Below are positions 1 through 12,008 of a stretch of 14,947 nucleotides of DNA, piece by piece. This DNA comes from Pholiota molesta. Its lineage: Eukaryota; Basidiomycota; Agaricomycetes; Agaricales; Strophariaceae. Below the pieces are notes generated by a model that worked only from the letters and a program-made list of their open reading frames with translations, ran no database searches and was not told where the DNA came from. Position numbers and translations under genes: made by a program. Within the stretch, counting starts at the first letter, position 1, and every line of letters starts with the position of its first letter. Location: assembly GCA_014925825.1 (NCBI GenBank), contig JACGCK010000557.1, positions 1 to 14,947 of the forward strand, in the 5' to 3' direction.

Positions 1-1
1 C

Positions 2-483
2 ACGCCCCGTGACAGGACGCCACCAGCATCGTATTTCCGCGCAAGATTTGTGAGGAATGAGGGCTCGGAAATGAGTTCTTTCGCCAGACTGTGAGTCTGG
101 CAATGAGCGTGGTTTTCCGAGGAGCCACGCATGTGTCTTGCTTCATTGTGTGGTAGTGTTGCACGTTTCTCCCAGTTATCTTTTGGCGATGGAATCCTAG
201 GGTTTTGCATGCGGAATCGCGCTGGTTGACAGTGACACATTTTGACTGGCGTCTGGACTCTGAGGTTATAAGGAGGAGCCGTGCGTGTCTAGTCCCCATA
301 ACACATTTGGAACAGGTGCTTGAAAGGATCCAGAACGGTCCGCCAGTGGCATCGTCGGCAGCATGTGTTGAGTATGTCTGAGCTGTAACCTGTGCAGAAC
401 TATCGATTCCGGAGTCGACTATTGCTAGATGGCAGAGACTGGCTCCACGTCTACAAAATGCGGATGTGACGTGGAATTTTTGA
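2..483 (+). CDS. 3' end of an unrecognised protein-coding gene (partial, three exons)
   Basis: Three open segments join in phase: 2-90, 201-371 and 429-483, with TGA at 481-483. The first donor is gtgagt at 91 and its acceptor is cctag ending at 200, giving a 110-bp intron, long for this window. The second donor is gtatgt at 372 and the acceptor is gctag ending at 428 (57 bp). Both joins keep one reading frame, giving about 104 residues that end in ADVTWNF. The middle exon looks coding: it is rich in Trp, Arg, Leu and charged residues (for example HFDWRLDSEVIRR) and is followed by a likely amphipathic helix HLEQVLERIQ. I do not recognise the family and assign no function. The 5' part lies outside the window. 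The model rests only on splice signals and phase. A competing frame in the last exon, from the ATG at 429 and ending in DSDSED, cannot be excluded. Confidence 0.42.
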
Positions 484-927
484 AGATCATTCGACGTGAC
501 TCGGATTCAGAGGACTAAAATTGTGCACAAGGCCGAACCACTGTCAGAACTTTAAAACCAAACATAAAAACGTCAGAAAAAAACAAGCAGACAATACCTG
601 TCACACCTTCCATACTAGCATAGTATCGCTTCTCTGTGATAAGAAAAAAACCAGGAAACAAAAGGGAGTCAGAACAACAAAGAACAAAGCGAAGGGCAGC
701 GGTTCGGGCCAGGTTCGGGCTCGAGTCTGATGACGGCGTCCGATGATTATGTAATTAGTTCCATAAAGAGGGAGCGCCACCAAGAACATACCATATTACC
801 TTCTTTCTCCACAACCACCACCACCGCCTTTGACAACCAGTTTTCTCTCAACCACTTTGTACGCAGACCTTGTTCATTTTATTTCGCTCTAGAGCTAACT
901 CTTCTTTCTTTCATCAGATCCAGTCAA
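484..927 (+). promoter_or_regulatory. Intergenic region with polyubiquitin promoter and 5' leader
   Basis: There is no credible gene in these 444 bases; the short open frames at 521-730 and 730-960 are low-complexity and lack family resemblance. The region holds the 3' flank of the left-edge gene and the promoter of the polyubiquitin gene. A 9-bp direct repeat, GGTTCGGGC, occurs at 701-709 and 712-720. From about 798 the plus strand becomes pyrimidine-rich (CCTTCTTTCTCC, then CTCTTCTTTCTTTC near 898-911), as is common around fungal transcription starts. I see no clear TATA box or heat-shock element. Assignment as promoter is by position. Confidence 0.5.
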
Positions 928-2471
<1,544 letters not shown>

Positions 2472-2733
2472 AGTGTCCGAGTTGCGTGGGGCGCCACTGG
2501 CATGTCTGTTGTATTTAGCTGCACTGGATTGTAATATATAGTTGAAACGACGTATACAGCCTGCCTGAATGATGTGATGTATGAAACACGGCGCGAGTGA
2601 CGGTGTGAAGGACCCGCTTACCTAAGTCCGAGGTATTGTCCCGACAAGATAGGCGAGGTGACGGTGGACTTGCCAGGGCCGCCACACCTCTTTTCACTCC
2701 CCTACCACCACCATCCCCTCCCCGGCCACCCCC
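2472..2733 (+). promoter_or_regulatory. Short intergenic gap: polyubiquitin 3' end and SET9 promoter
   Basis: Only 262 bases separate the polyubiquitin stop from the SET9 start, so 3'-end signals of the first and promoter elements of the second must share this gap. An AT-rich stretch, TTGTAATATATAG at 2529-2541, could contribute to 3' processing. The last 40 bases before the SET9 ATG are strongly C-rich on the plus strand (runs of CCACC and CCCC). No specific factor site is recognisable. Confidence 0.4.
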
Positions 2734-5700
2734 ATGGCCCCGCCCTCCGCCTCCTCTCGCGTCTCCTCCGCCAGCGGCGCCATCACATGGCGCCCGACAA
2801 AGATCATGCATATGCGCGACCTCTCAAAGGACGACGACTTCCTCTCCCATCTCCTCGTCGAGAAACTAGGCACGGGCACCGTGCCCCTCCTTGTCCATAA
2901 AATGGACTCGTCGCGCCGGCTTCCCAAGACGGACACCCAAGACCTCATGCGCATCGTCCGACGCGTGCGTTTTCTCCACCATGCGTGTCATTCATGCGCG
3001 CATTTTCTATCTTTACGCGACTTGGCTCACCCACCGTGCCTTTCTGCAGCTCGTCGTTTCCAGAACACCTCTACAGCAGGCTATACGCCAGGCGGTCGAT
3101 GAACTCCTTGAGTACGTACCGCACGGCGCCCCCGTCACCACACTACCCCCGCCGCGCTCATGGCTGTCCTCCGTGCCTGCATTCTGACTGTCCCTTTTCT
3201 CCGTTATAGACTGCCTCCTATACGCTATTATCTCAAGTCATATACCCAAAAGCAGATTAACGCCTTCGCCACGTGAGTTCATTAGTCCTACATCACACCC
3301 CCCTCTCTCACAGTACGCCCGCCTTGCGCAGCCACGCTTCCCGTTACTTTGAGCTATACAATCCCGCGGGTTCAATCGAAATCGCACACACCTCACGCTA
3401 CTCCCACCACACAGGCAAATCCGAATTATGTATTTTAGCAACGCGAAACCTCGCCGTTGGCACCGTCGTGACAGAACTCAAGGGCTCCATGGCCAACCTC
3501 ACGGACGAAGAAGACAAAGAACTTAAACGCACAGATCTCAGGAACTCTGACATCCGTCGTGATTTCAGTGTTATTCATTCGAAATCTATGAAGAAAAACC
3601 ACCTGTTCTTAGGGCCGGCCCGTTTTGTCAACGTGAGTGAACGGATTTTCATGTCCTATGACGTCCTTTTCTGATATAGAACGACAGCATGACTGTGATA
3701 ACAATTGCGAGTTATTCCGCGAGGGCAGATATATCACATTTAGAGTCCTCAGGCCGATTGCTATAGGAGAGGAAATAACCGCACACTACGGCGATGGCTA
3801 CTGTACGCGCGTTATCCTTATTCGTTTCCACTGACTGACATAGCTGACTAATTTCCACCAGTTGGCAAGAAGAACAGGCATTGTCTCTGCGAGACGTGCG
3901 AGAAGAATGGCAGGGGAGGATACTCTCCAGAACATCAGAATGAGGAGGCGGAGTCTAGCTCAGATTCGGGTTCAGGCTCGGATTCGGACTCGGACTCTGA
4001 TTCTGATACTTCGTCAAGCGACGCAGAAAGCGACCTTCCAGAACGGCCCTTGAACGTCAACGAGCGGCGGACCCGCCGTGGGGTTTACGCAGTCACCAAA
4101 CCCAAACCGAAAGAGGAAAGCAGCGACGACAGCGACAATGAAGAAGACGAAGATAAGGTGCCATTGGCGGGTGCCATCGGTGTGCCAGCTGATGATGAAA
4201 TTGAGTTAATAGCCGATCGTGAGGTGGACACAGGGTCTGAGTTAACGTCGTTGGCGACTTCTATGCCGCCTTCTGATGGCTCCAGCCCTGCAAAGCACAC
4301 TACGCCTGATCTCATGACACCTGACCGCAATGTCGGCGCGTCTGCTTCGCGGTCCTCGTCGTCCCTCACAGAGCTGACGTCCTCCACAGGGCGTTCGACG
4401 CCCAAGAGCAACCAATCCACCCCATTCCGCTCCATCATATCTACTCGGCGCCAGCGCGCAGCCGCGCGGGAGTCGCAGGAACTCGCATCCGCGAGCGCTG
4501 CTGGAAAACGCAAGGCTTCCCAATCCGAGGATGCTTCTCCGAGCCGCAGTGTCGAGCCCTCGCCTAAGCGGCTCACACGGTCGGTCTCTTCTCTGATGCT
4601 GAGTGAGAAGATGAGTAACGGCAAGGGTAAGGGCAAAGCGACGCCGACACCCGTGGCTACACCGCGCTCTGGAAAGGCTGCCGCGCTTGGCAAGGAAAAG
4701 GACGAGGTCAAGGTGAAGAAGGAGGATATAGTCGACGCGCGCGTTCTGCGCACACGTCCCTCGCTTGCGGCACCAGAAGCGCCAAAGGACTCCCCGAAAC
4801 CGGATGTCCCGCGCGGCCCTGATGGCAAAGCTTTACCTATATGTTCCACATGCTCGAACGTCCTTCCACTGATCGCTGTCGACTCCAAGGTCGTCTGGGG
4901 GCTCGGCGCAGAGGCGTCAACGAAGAAGAGGAAGAACGTCAAACACGATTGTCCTCGGTAAGCATATACTATTGTCACTTCTAATACTGGATGCTCATGT
5001 ATGTGCATGTACTAGGTGTTTGCGTCATTTTGCGATATATCAACGCCCATGGCCTTCACGTCTTGCGCCTCGCGGTACGATCTCCGAAACGCCTCGGGAA
5101 GAAACGCCGGTTGAGGTAATTACAAAGAAAGTTACTCATAAAGGGTTGCCTGTTCTCGACCGCAAACTCGCAGCCGCCGCTTCCGCCTCTGCTTCCGCCG
5201 CGAAATCCAAGAAATCGAAAAAACATGCACGCACAGAGGTGGAAGAGGAAGAGGTAGAAGAGGTAGAACAACCGCCTGCGAAACGACGCAAATCGGAGCC
5301 CGAACCGATCTTACTCAAGGCAAAAGTGACGAAGACGTATCAATCCATCTCGAAGAAGCACAAACGCGCTCCTTCCGTAGAGCCCGTCGAGGAAGAATCC
5401 GAGCGGACGAAGCGCAGGCGTGGGCGTCCGCGTCTCTCATCGCCCAAGCGAGCTGACCCAAGCGTCAAACTCGAAGACCCTGCGCCAGAGACGGAGCGGT
5501 CTATCCTCTCGCAGCCACGCGCTGTCAACGGTCGATTCGGGCGCAAGGAGAGGGCGAGAAAGGCCGCTGAGTCGGCCGCAAATGCGCTGGCGCAGAAAGC
5601 ACTCGCGGAGGGGCGGGGCCTCGATGCAGAGGATGCCCGCAAGTTGGCGCGCTATAAGCGCTCCAATGAGAATCTGGAGGAGCTGGAGGAGGCGCCTCGT

Positions 5701-6443
5701 AAGAGGGTATCGACGCACACCACTGCTAGACAGCACGATGAGGCGGGTGTCCAGCGGGTCATGCCTCGCCCTATGTCGGGCTTCCGTGGCGGGCGGCTGT
5801 TCTCCAACCCCAACCCGCTGCAGTATGCGTTGCATGCCTGGGCGGCGCCGCTTGTTCTGGATGATTCGTCGTCGTCGGATGACGAGAAGCACCCCGAGAC
5901 GCCGGACGATGCCGATTCACTTGCGGCGGGTATCGTCACGCCAGAGGAGGAGGGGTCTGCCTACGCCGCACCTGCTGTCATGATCCCGCGCGGCCCGCTG
6001 ACTTTCAAGCCCTCGCCATTTGCGTATGCAAAAACCCGCTGGAATGGGCGGTCCTTGAGCCATGGACAGCTTTCTAGCGCGAAGAAACTTGCAATCGCCG
6101 AAAAGAAAGCGTATCTTGCGGATGAAGAGGTACGAACAACCCTAGTGCTTGATGAGATATGTCGATGCTGACGATCCTTTCTTTCTATCAGGATCCCGAG
6201 CTCTCTCCTCCGCGTAGTGAAGGCGATCTCAGTCCACGCATGGACGATTACCTTTCGCCACTCTCATCAGATGATGGTGTACTTCCTCACAAGCTACGAC
6301 TTGTATACCCTGTTCTCCACCCAACCGCAGCGACAAACTCATTCATGCCCAAAACCACTACCTTCTCGTCTCAGGACTCAGAGACAACGCCTTCCTTCAT
6401 CCACGCCGGCTGGGACGATACGTCGGACGCTTCAGAAGCATAG
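2734..6443 (+). CDS. SET9: SET9/SUV4-20-type histone H4-K20 methyltransferase
   Basis: A nuclear enzyme that transfers methyl groups from S-adenosylmethionine to lysine 20 of histone H4. Eight exons join in phase: 2734-2964, 3050-3111, 3210-3272, 3332-3632, 3688-3802, 3862-4957, 5016-6129 and 6192-6443, encoding 1077 aa. Residues 1-120 form the helical N-terminal part of Suv4-20 enzymes. The SET domain spans about 134-257, with FLGPARFVNHDCDNN (catalytic Asn-His at 219-220, split exactly by an intron) and GEEITAHYGDGYFG. The post-SET zinc site is Cys265, Cys267 and Cys270, probably with Cys222. A Ser/Asp-rich acidic tract follows (about 289-316), then a long disordered region with basic KKSKKH and KRRKS-type clusters. 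Residues 585-624 hold CX2C-X32-CX2C (CSTC...CPRC), then a conserved-looking aromatic stretch RHFAIYQRPW. The Met at 2734 is the first that keeps the exon-1 frame. It is much longer than yeast Set9, as is usual in basidiomycetes. The catalytic half is firm; the C-terminal function is unknown. Confidence 0.9.
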
Positions 6444-6849
6444 TCGAACAAACCACTACATATCATGAACCATTTCTTATACAACTGTAATACCTCTCTC
6501 CCCACTCGCACGTCCTGCCCCCTTCTTTATAAGTATCTTGAACTGTTATCATTGTTTTGTAATTCTTATTCAATCGCATCACGTATCATTATCGTTCCAT
6601 GCAATTCGAACTACCGGGTATTGGTTACCTTATTCTTCCTCAATTAATGTACTATTAATGCACGCCTTCATACATATTTCTTTCGTGCCCTTGTGCAATT
6701 TTATCAACCTCACTCATGTCACCAATTGTTATGTTATACCTACAGAGGCATAATGCTATGGAGGTTACCGGTTACCTCGCACGCTGTTCCAAAAACCAAT
6801 GAATCTGATTAACTGCGAAATGATACAGATAGCGGCTTATATTCTAAAT
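6444..6849. other. Convergent intergenic region between SET9 and CCT6
   Basis: These 406 bases carry the 3' untranslated ends of two genes that face each other. The sequence is AT-rich and the short open frames are low-complexity, so I call no gene. A tandem heptamer, GGTTACC twice, lies at 6763-6776, with a third copy at 6623-6629. Polyadenylation sites are not identifiable with confidence on either strand. Confidence 0.5.
6763..6776. repeat. Tandem GGTTACC heptamer
   Basis: Two perfect copies of GGTTACC lie side by side in the convergent gap between SET9 and CCT6; a third copy sits at 6623-6629. The role is unknown and chance is possible. Confidence 0.5.
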
Positions 6850-8964
6850 CTACTGCTGCATTCCTGGTGCATCAGCCTTTAACGAACTACGTCCTGCGCG
6901 TAAGATTTCGTCTGTTGACAAGAGATTCACAGCAATGACCGAACTTATATGATGTTATCAGCGATTGCACGTCCGAAATTCGATTGGGATGAGCTTACCA
7001 GGAGTGCAACATCTGCCTCTTCACCCTGTAGTTATCCCAGATGCCCTCAACAGTAGGATCAAAGGGCTCGCCGGATTGCAGATCGATACCGACAACATTG
7101 CCTTCTGCTTGTTCGTCCTAGAAAAATATTCACGCATTAGCGAAATCCTTCAAGATGAAGAAAATAGATACCCACCTGCAAGGCTACCACAACATCCTGT
7201 ACATCAAAGCCACCGTTCTGTGCCAAGGTCTTGGGGATGGTGAGGAGAGCATCAGCGAACGCCTGAACGCCCATCTTGACACGGCCTTTCGCACTCTTCT
7301 TCACTGGCCCGCTCAAATGCGCTGAACAGGCCACTTCGAACGCGCCTGCACCCGGAATGAGACATTCATCTTCGATGGCATTCTTGACAGCTCGAAGGCC
7401 ATCGCGAAGGGCATCTTGGATCTGAGCGATGGTGTGCTGGTTGGGACCTTTGATAAGCAGGGTGACCGACTTGGGATCTTTGACATCTTCGATGAAGGTG
7501 TACTTTTCTTCGCCTAGCGTATGCTCGTACACAAGTCCTGCCCATCCAAGGACGGAGGGAGAGAGATCATCAACCGAGTTTTGCGCAGTTCCTCCGCAAA
7601 CGAGTTGAAGCCTATCACACAATTGAATACATCGTTGACCACAAATTGTTAAATACGCTCACCTCTCCATGTTGCGTCGCTTGGCACGTCGCAGAGCGAA
7701 AATGCCATTCTTCGCCAGCACGTCCAAACTCATAGGATCAATACCCTTTTGATTGATGATGACAAAGCCGTTGCTCTTTTCCTTGGAGTCGATTGCCTGA
7801 TCGCAAACCTGATTCTTGAGAGCGACGATCTTTTGAAGCTTGGCATCAAGGAATCGGCGTTCAGATTCTACAAGCTTTTCGCGTTGTTCTGCTGAGGAAT
7901 AGAAGAAACCAGAATTGACTTCACTGATGAACCCAAGATATATCAAAACCCATGTTTAAGTACACCCAAAATCACTCACGTCTTTTCATACTCCAAACTG
8001 ACATTGAGAGTCAGCACAAATGCATTCTCGACGCGCTTAGGCATGTCGGGATGCCTCGCACCATGATCAAGCACAAGCCCTCGGATAAGTTGGGTTTCAG
8101 AAGCCGTCCTATGTTGCATTTTCATGATCTCCACCATGTGAAGATCAATAGGCTCCCGCCATGGCTCATCTGTTTCTGTTATACCTTCAGTGGAGGAAGA
8201 TTAAAAAAATACCAAGAAACTAACTTGGTGCGGGATTACGCGGCTGGATGGCCAACACGGCATCGACGACATCCGCAGCGAGTTGTTTCGCGAGGGCGCT
8301 ATTGAGTTTGGTCGATAGGGAAGTATTAGCAATATTGATTAAGGTTGCACGATCCATCTTCATAGGTACTTTAAACGTGTCGAGGAACTAGAGTAAGGTA
8401 TAGAATATATATATCAAATCAGTTGGGAGTAATCCAGCATAGGAACGTAATGCTTGCCTTGAGCGCCTCCTTTTTGGCGAGATCGAAGCCCTCACCAATT
8501 ACGGTGGGATGCACGCCCTCAGAGATATAACGATCTGCCTGCTTCAGCAGCTCTCCAACCAGAAGGACAACAGATGTCGTTCCATCTCCAACTTGATCGT
8601 CCTGGGCGACGGCCGTCCGTGCAATCATGGCAGCGGTAGGATTTTGGATTTGCATCTCTGAGAGCAGAACCTTCCCATCTTTTGTCATTTTGATTTGACC
8701 AGCACCATCGACAAGCATCTTGAGTGTTCCCCTAGGCCCTATATATCCAATCGTATGTCATCATCAGCCAGTCCACAAATTTTAACACGCAATACTCACC
8801 CAAGTTGCCTTTAACAACGCCTGCAAGTCCCATCGCTCCATTGGTATTAACCTGGTCAACACCGATGAATATCAGGCAAAGTAGAAGGTCTATAGACGCA
8901 CCTGGAGAGCCGCCGCCCTTCTTACGCTCTCCGCCTTCGGGTTGATGAGTTCGATGCTGGACAT
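6850..8964 (-). CDS. CCT6: T-complex protein 1 (TRiC/CCT chaperonin) subunit zeta
   Basis: One of eight paralogous subunits of the cytosolic ATP-driven ring chaperonin that folds actin, tubulins and WD-repeat proteins. Nine exons, in transcript order: 8964-8902, 8851-8800, 8738-8458, 8387-8225, 8175-7980, 7923-7663, 7611-7176, 7117-6999 and 6943-6850, all in phase, 554 aa (family about 540-550). The N-terminus [12 protein letters not shown] is characteristic of the zeta subunit. ATPase motifs are NLGPRG (37-42), TKDG (57-60), GDGTT (89-93, catalytic Asp90) and PGAGAFE (425-431). The apical domain contains [18 protein letters not shown] and EKTEVNSGFF, and the C-terminal part contains IWDNYRVK and DEILRAG, all zeta-like. 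Intron 3 (8388-8457) is GC-AG, with donor gcaagc after Ala-Leu-Lys. The acceptor of exon 5 is ambiguous by six bases (8175 or 8169); the longer form, with Lys-Thr-Asp-Glu, fits homologues better. The reading frame is intact and the gene should be functional. Confidence 0.94.
8388..8457 (-). other. GC-AG intron in CCT6
   Basis: On the minus strand, exon 3 ends AAG and continues with GCAAGC; the next exon starts after CTCTAG at 8387 and restores the conserved EALKFLDTFKV stretch in phase. No GT near the boundary gives the conserved protein. GC-AG introns are a known minority class spliced by the normal U2 spliceosome, and the donor AAG|GCAAGC matches their typically strong remaining consensus. 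Length is 70 bp. Confidence 0.85.
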
Positions 8965-9310
8965 GATATTTGGCTGAGCAGAAATACGCGTCGAGACTTG
9001 TCTTGATTTGGATCTGACCGCGTTTCCTCGTATTTGTGGCTCCGCTTCAATTCGTTATCTTATCGTTTCTCTCGACCCTCAGTTGCTTCAATCTCAAAGA
9101 TTGTGCAACACAAGCATATCAATATTGCATACAAGGTACTTACTGGAATAGACAATTACCCCAAATAAAAAAATTAATTACATCGTCACTAAAAAGATCG
9201 TGTTTCAGAGTTTCTAGTCCAATTAATTAACAAATGAGTGGAAACCAAGTGGAAACAAACGTCGAACAAATGAGAGTAATAAAACACGTTTCCCTTGCTG
9301 ACACCACATG
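8965..9310 (-). promoter_or_regulatory. CCT6 upstream region and 3' flank of the unrecognised gene
   Basis: These 346 bases hold the promoter and leader of CCT6 (read leftward) and the 3' flank of the next gene. An AT-rich segment lies around 9160-9235, with AATTAATTA-like stretches on both sides. The plus-strand open frame at 9036-9230 is short, unlike any family I know, and not called. No specific regulatory motif stands out. Confidence 0.4.
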
Positions 9311-12008
9311 TTATTGAGTAAAAAATCCCTTCGAACTACGTGATCTCTGCGCTAAAGAATCAGAATGACTGCTTAGTTGGCGCGAAGCTTGACTTGGCAA
9401 CGTTGGGGAGTGAGATTGTTGTGCTCGCTGACGATGCTCGGTCTTTCCATTGTGCCAGTTTTCGTCGAGCTCTTCGAGGAAGTGAAGGAGCTGCTTGTAA
9501 GGATTGGAGTTGTACTTCGGAGGTGATGTGTCGTTGATCAGACTCTCGACTCTCGGATCCTCATAATGGTATCCCTGCTTGCCATATTTCATCAAGAGGT
9601 CCATGGTTTTGCTGCACATCTGAAGGTAATTTTTTTCGTCGATTTTCAGTGCTTGAACGATATGCTCCTAAAACAAGGGAATTAGCACTCAATGATGATA
9701 CCTCAAAATGCTAGGCATACATCTGCAATAAGTTGCTGAAAACCTTTAACAGCCTTGCCTCGTAATTCTTTGCACTTCTTCGTGACAAATTCATATTGCT
9801 TGAGCACATCCGCAACTTTATTTCCAGCTTTAGCTTTGTAGAAAGCGGGCCAAGTTGAATCCTCCTGCAATAGACGGTCAACTGCTGCAATGAATTCTCC
9901 ATCGGGTTCAGGAGACACGGATTCGGAATCTGACGGCTCGGGTCGAAGAGAACGCATACTAGGTCCTGCTGGAGAAATTGGACGCGGAGAGTGTCGTGGT
10001 AAAGGCAGTGGAGGCGGAAATGTGTAAAGAGGTGGAGCTGTGTCCATTGGGTTGCTTTGTCTGCGTGTGAGGCCGCTACTATCAGTGTTGGCGTGTCCGC
10101 CTGAATAATGAGGGCTCGCATGACGCGGACTGTGTCCAGAAGAATACTGGTGGGAATAACTATGCCTAGGGGTTTTGTTAGGACCTGTATATGATTGTGG
10201 AACAGCGCGTTGGCCATCATAATCGTCAAAAGATGGCGAATTTGGTCGCTTGCGAGCGTCTTTCACAATTATTTGAGGTGATCGCCGATCGACATCCATA
10301 GAGTTAGACTGAGCATCATCATAGCTTGGCCCTAATAATTCGGTCGGAATTTTCGGGGCCAGAGGAGGCCCACCAGGAGGAGGAAGCTGTAGAGCGGTTT
10401 GGTATTTGGACATTAAATTTATTAGGTTATATACTCACCAACTCGACCACTAGATCGAAAGTCCTATCGGGATGAATACCGACATTTGCGGACATAATTT
10501 CGTCCTGATTGTCCGCTGTCACACGCAGAATAAATTGCCTGTATTTTCCCCGTAGTGTATATGCTCTTGCAGGACCTGCAAGCACAGAAAAAGATGAATC
10601 AAGTGAAATGATCCCAGGTAGATCACGACGTACCGTCTATCCTCGATGGTCCACGTTGCAGTTGGTAAGCCTGTCGGCAGAGCGCAAAGATAAAGGAAGA
10701 TCGGAGGAGGAAAAAAAGAAACAGCACGAACAATGTCCCTTGAATCTGCCCAAAACCCATCTTCAGGTACATCGCTTTGCCTTAGAGGCACTTTTACTTC
10801 GGCAAGTTGATGATCGATTGTCCCGCTTCGCATATCCTGTATGAGAAGCGTGACCATCCGAAGAGGATACTTGCTTCGTTTCTGGGCTGCAATAGGATAC
10901 ATTAGCGATATTTGCAAGGTCGCTACCTATTATGTGCCTTACCCTCCTCAGAGGCATCATAACCGGCCATAGGACCGCCATAGGCTTGTTGATACTCTCT
11001 TTCCCGTTGTTCTCGCGAGAAAGGTGGGTGATCTTGTCGATAATAAGGAGGGCTGGCTGCTGGAGGGACGGATGATGACCCGTGATAGTTAGAGGAAGAT
11101 GTGCTTGAGTGCGAAGCTGAAAGAGGATAGTGCGAAGGAGGTGGTTGATGCTGAGAGTAACTCGACGGATGCTGACTAGATGGCTGATAATCAGGCTGTG
11201 ATGACGAAGATTTCGTTTTGGCAGGTTGCGATCTGTTTCTGGAGGACGCGGTAGGTGGATGAGCAGGCTGAGATCTGCTTGCGGTACTGCGTGAATCGGG
11301 GGCTTTTGCTCGTGACGGGTTTGAGGCTTTCGAAGACGGCGTCGGGATAGGTGGATGATCTGCCGCAGCAGAATTTTCTCGGCTGCTATCCTTTGGAGGA
11401 CCCGACACTCCGCGGTACATCGAAGCGTATGGCCCTGAACCACGATCAACCGGTGGATCTCCACTAGGCGTTGGGTCATATGTCTGAATACGGAACCGGG
11501 ACTGCTGTCCTGGGTAAGCATCTGTTCTTTTGATTCTGGGCTTTTTGGGCTTCTCTACTGGTTTGGACACGGGAGGTTGAAAAACTGCCTGGCCCGGCAA
11601 GAACATGCCCGGCTTTGGAACAGTCTCTGAGACCTGAGCTTCATATGTGTTGATACTCTGTGGAGGCTGATCAGAGGAAAACCCTAGTGCCTGACGAATA
11701 AGAGGTCTTGTTTGAGGCGGAGGGGTATCATCATTCGCGATAGACTGCATCGTAGAGTCGCCTTCTTCCGTGTGTGCAGGCGAAGCAATTCTGTGGGAGG
11801 ATGCCTAGAGCATAATGTCAATATCGCGACTGGGCCTTTAGATGGTCTGGATAGACGAACAGGTCGCTCATTGGAAGATTCTCGACTGCTTCTGCATGAA
11901 TAAAATTTTAGAAGACAGAGGCAATAGTTATCGATAAGAAACTCACGATGAATCGTCACCCGAACCTCGTTGTCTTCCGCGGCCGATCTCGCCATCGTAT
12001 TCGCCCAT
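9311..12008 (-). CDS. Unrecognised 771 aa protein with disordered N-terminal half and two ordered blocks
   Basis: Eight exons in transcript order join without a frame break: 12008-11947, 11891-11861, 11804-10943, 10886-10723, 10670-10634, 10575-10439, 10386-9721 and 9667-9311 (TAA). The start MGEYDGEIGRGR at 12008 is the first ATG in the frame; the open frame upstream to 12194 has no ATG. Residues 1 to about 318 are Pro/Ser/Gln-rich and disordered, with basic patches such as KPKKPRIKR that could act as a nuclear signal (inference). Residues 319-431 form an ordered, probably beta-rich block, from KRSKYPLRMVTLLIQDM to HPDRTFDLVVEL. A second disordered segment follows, with KRPNSPSFDDYD and Tyr/His/Ser-rich stretches. 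Residues about 590-735 look helical (WPAFYKAKAGNKVADVLKQY, LQMCSKTMDLLMKYGKQGYH). No catalytic motif, transmembrane segment or signal peptide is visible. Intron 2 uses donor gttcgt and intron 4 donor gtttct, the weakest joins. A nuclear regulatory or scaffold role is possible but unproven. Confidence 0.75.

Noticed and set aside
4085..5008. Long antisense open frame across the disordered part of SET9
   Set aside because: The sense strand joins in phase to the SET domain on one side and the CPRC segment on the other; the antisense product is compositionally odd and matches nothing.
5420..5983. Second plus-strand frame inside SET9 exon 7
   Set aside because: Arg/Ser-rich shadow of the sense frame in GC-rich low-complexity sequence.
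6465..6753. Short open frames in the SET9/CCT6 gap
   Set aside because: Hydrophobic, Cys/Ser/Leu-rich translations typical of AT-rich non-coding DNA.
9036..9230. 64-codon open frame between CCT6 and the next gene
   Set aside because: AT-rich intergenic sequence with no family resemblance or splice partners.
10763..11521. 252-codon minus-strand frame overlapping the 771 aa gene
   Set aside because: It is a shifted shadow of exon 3; the other frame splices cleanly on both sides and the shadow does not.
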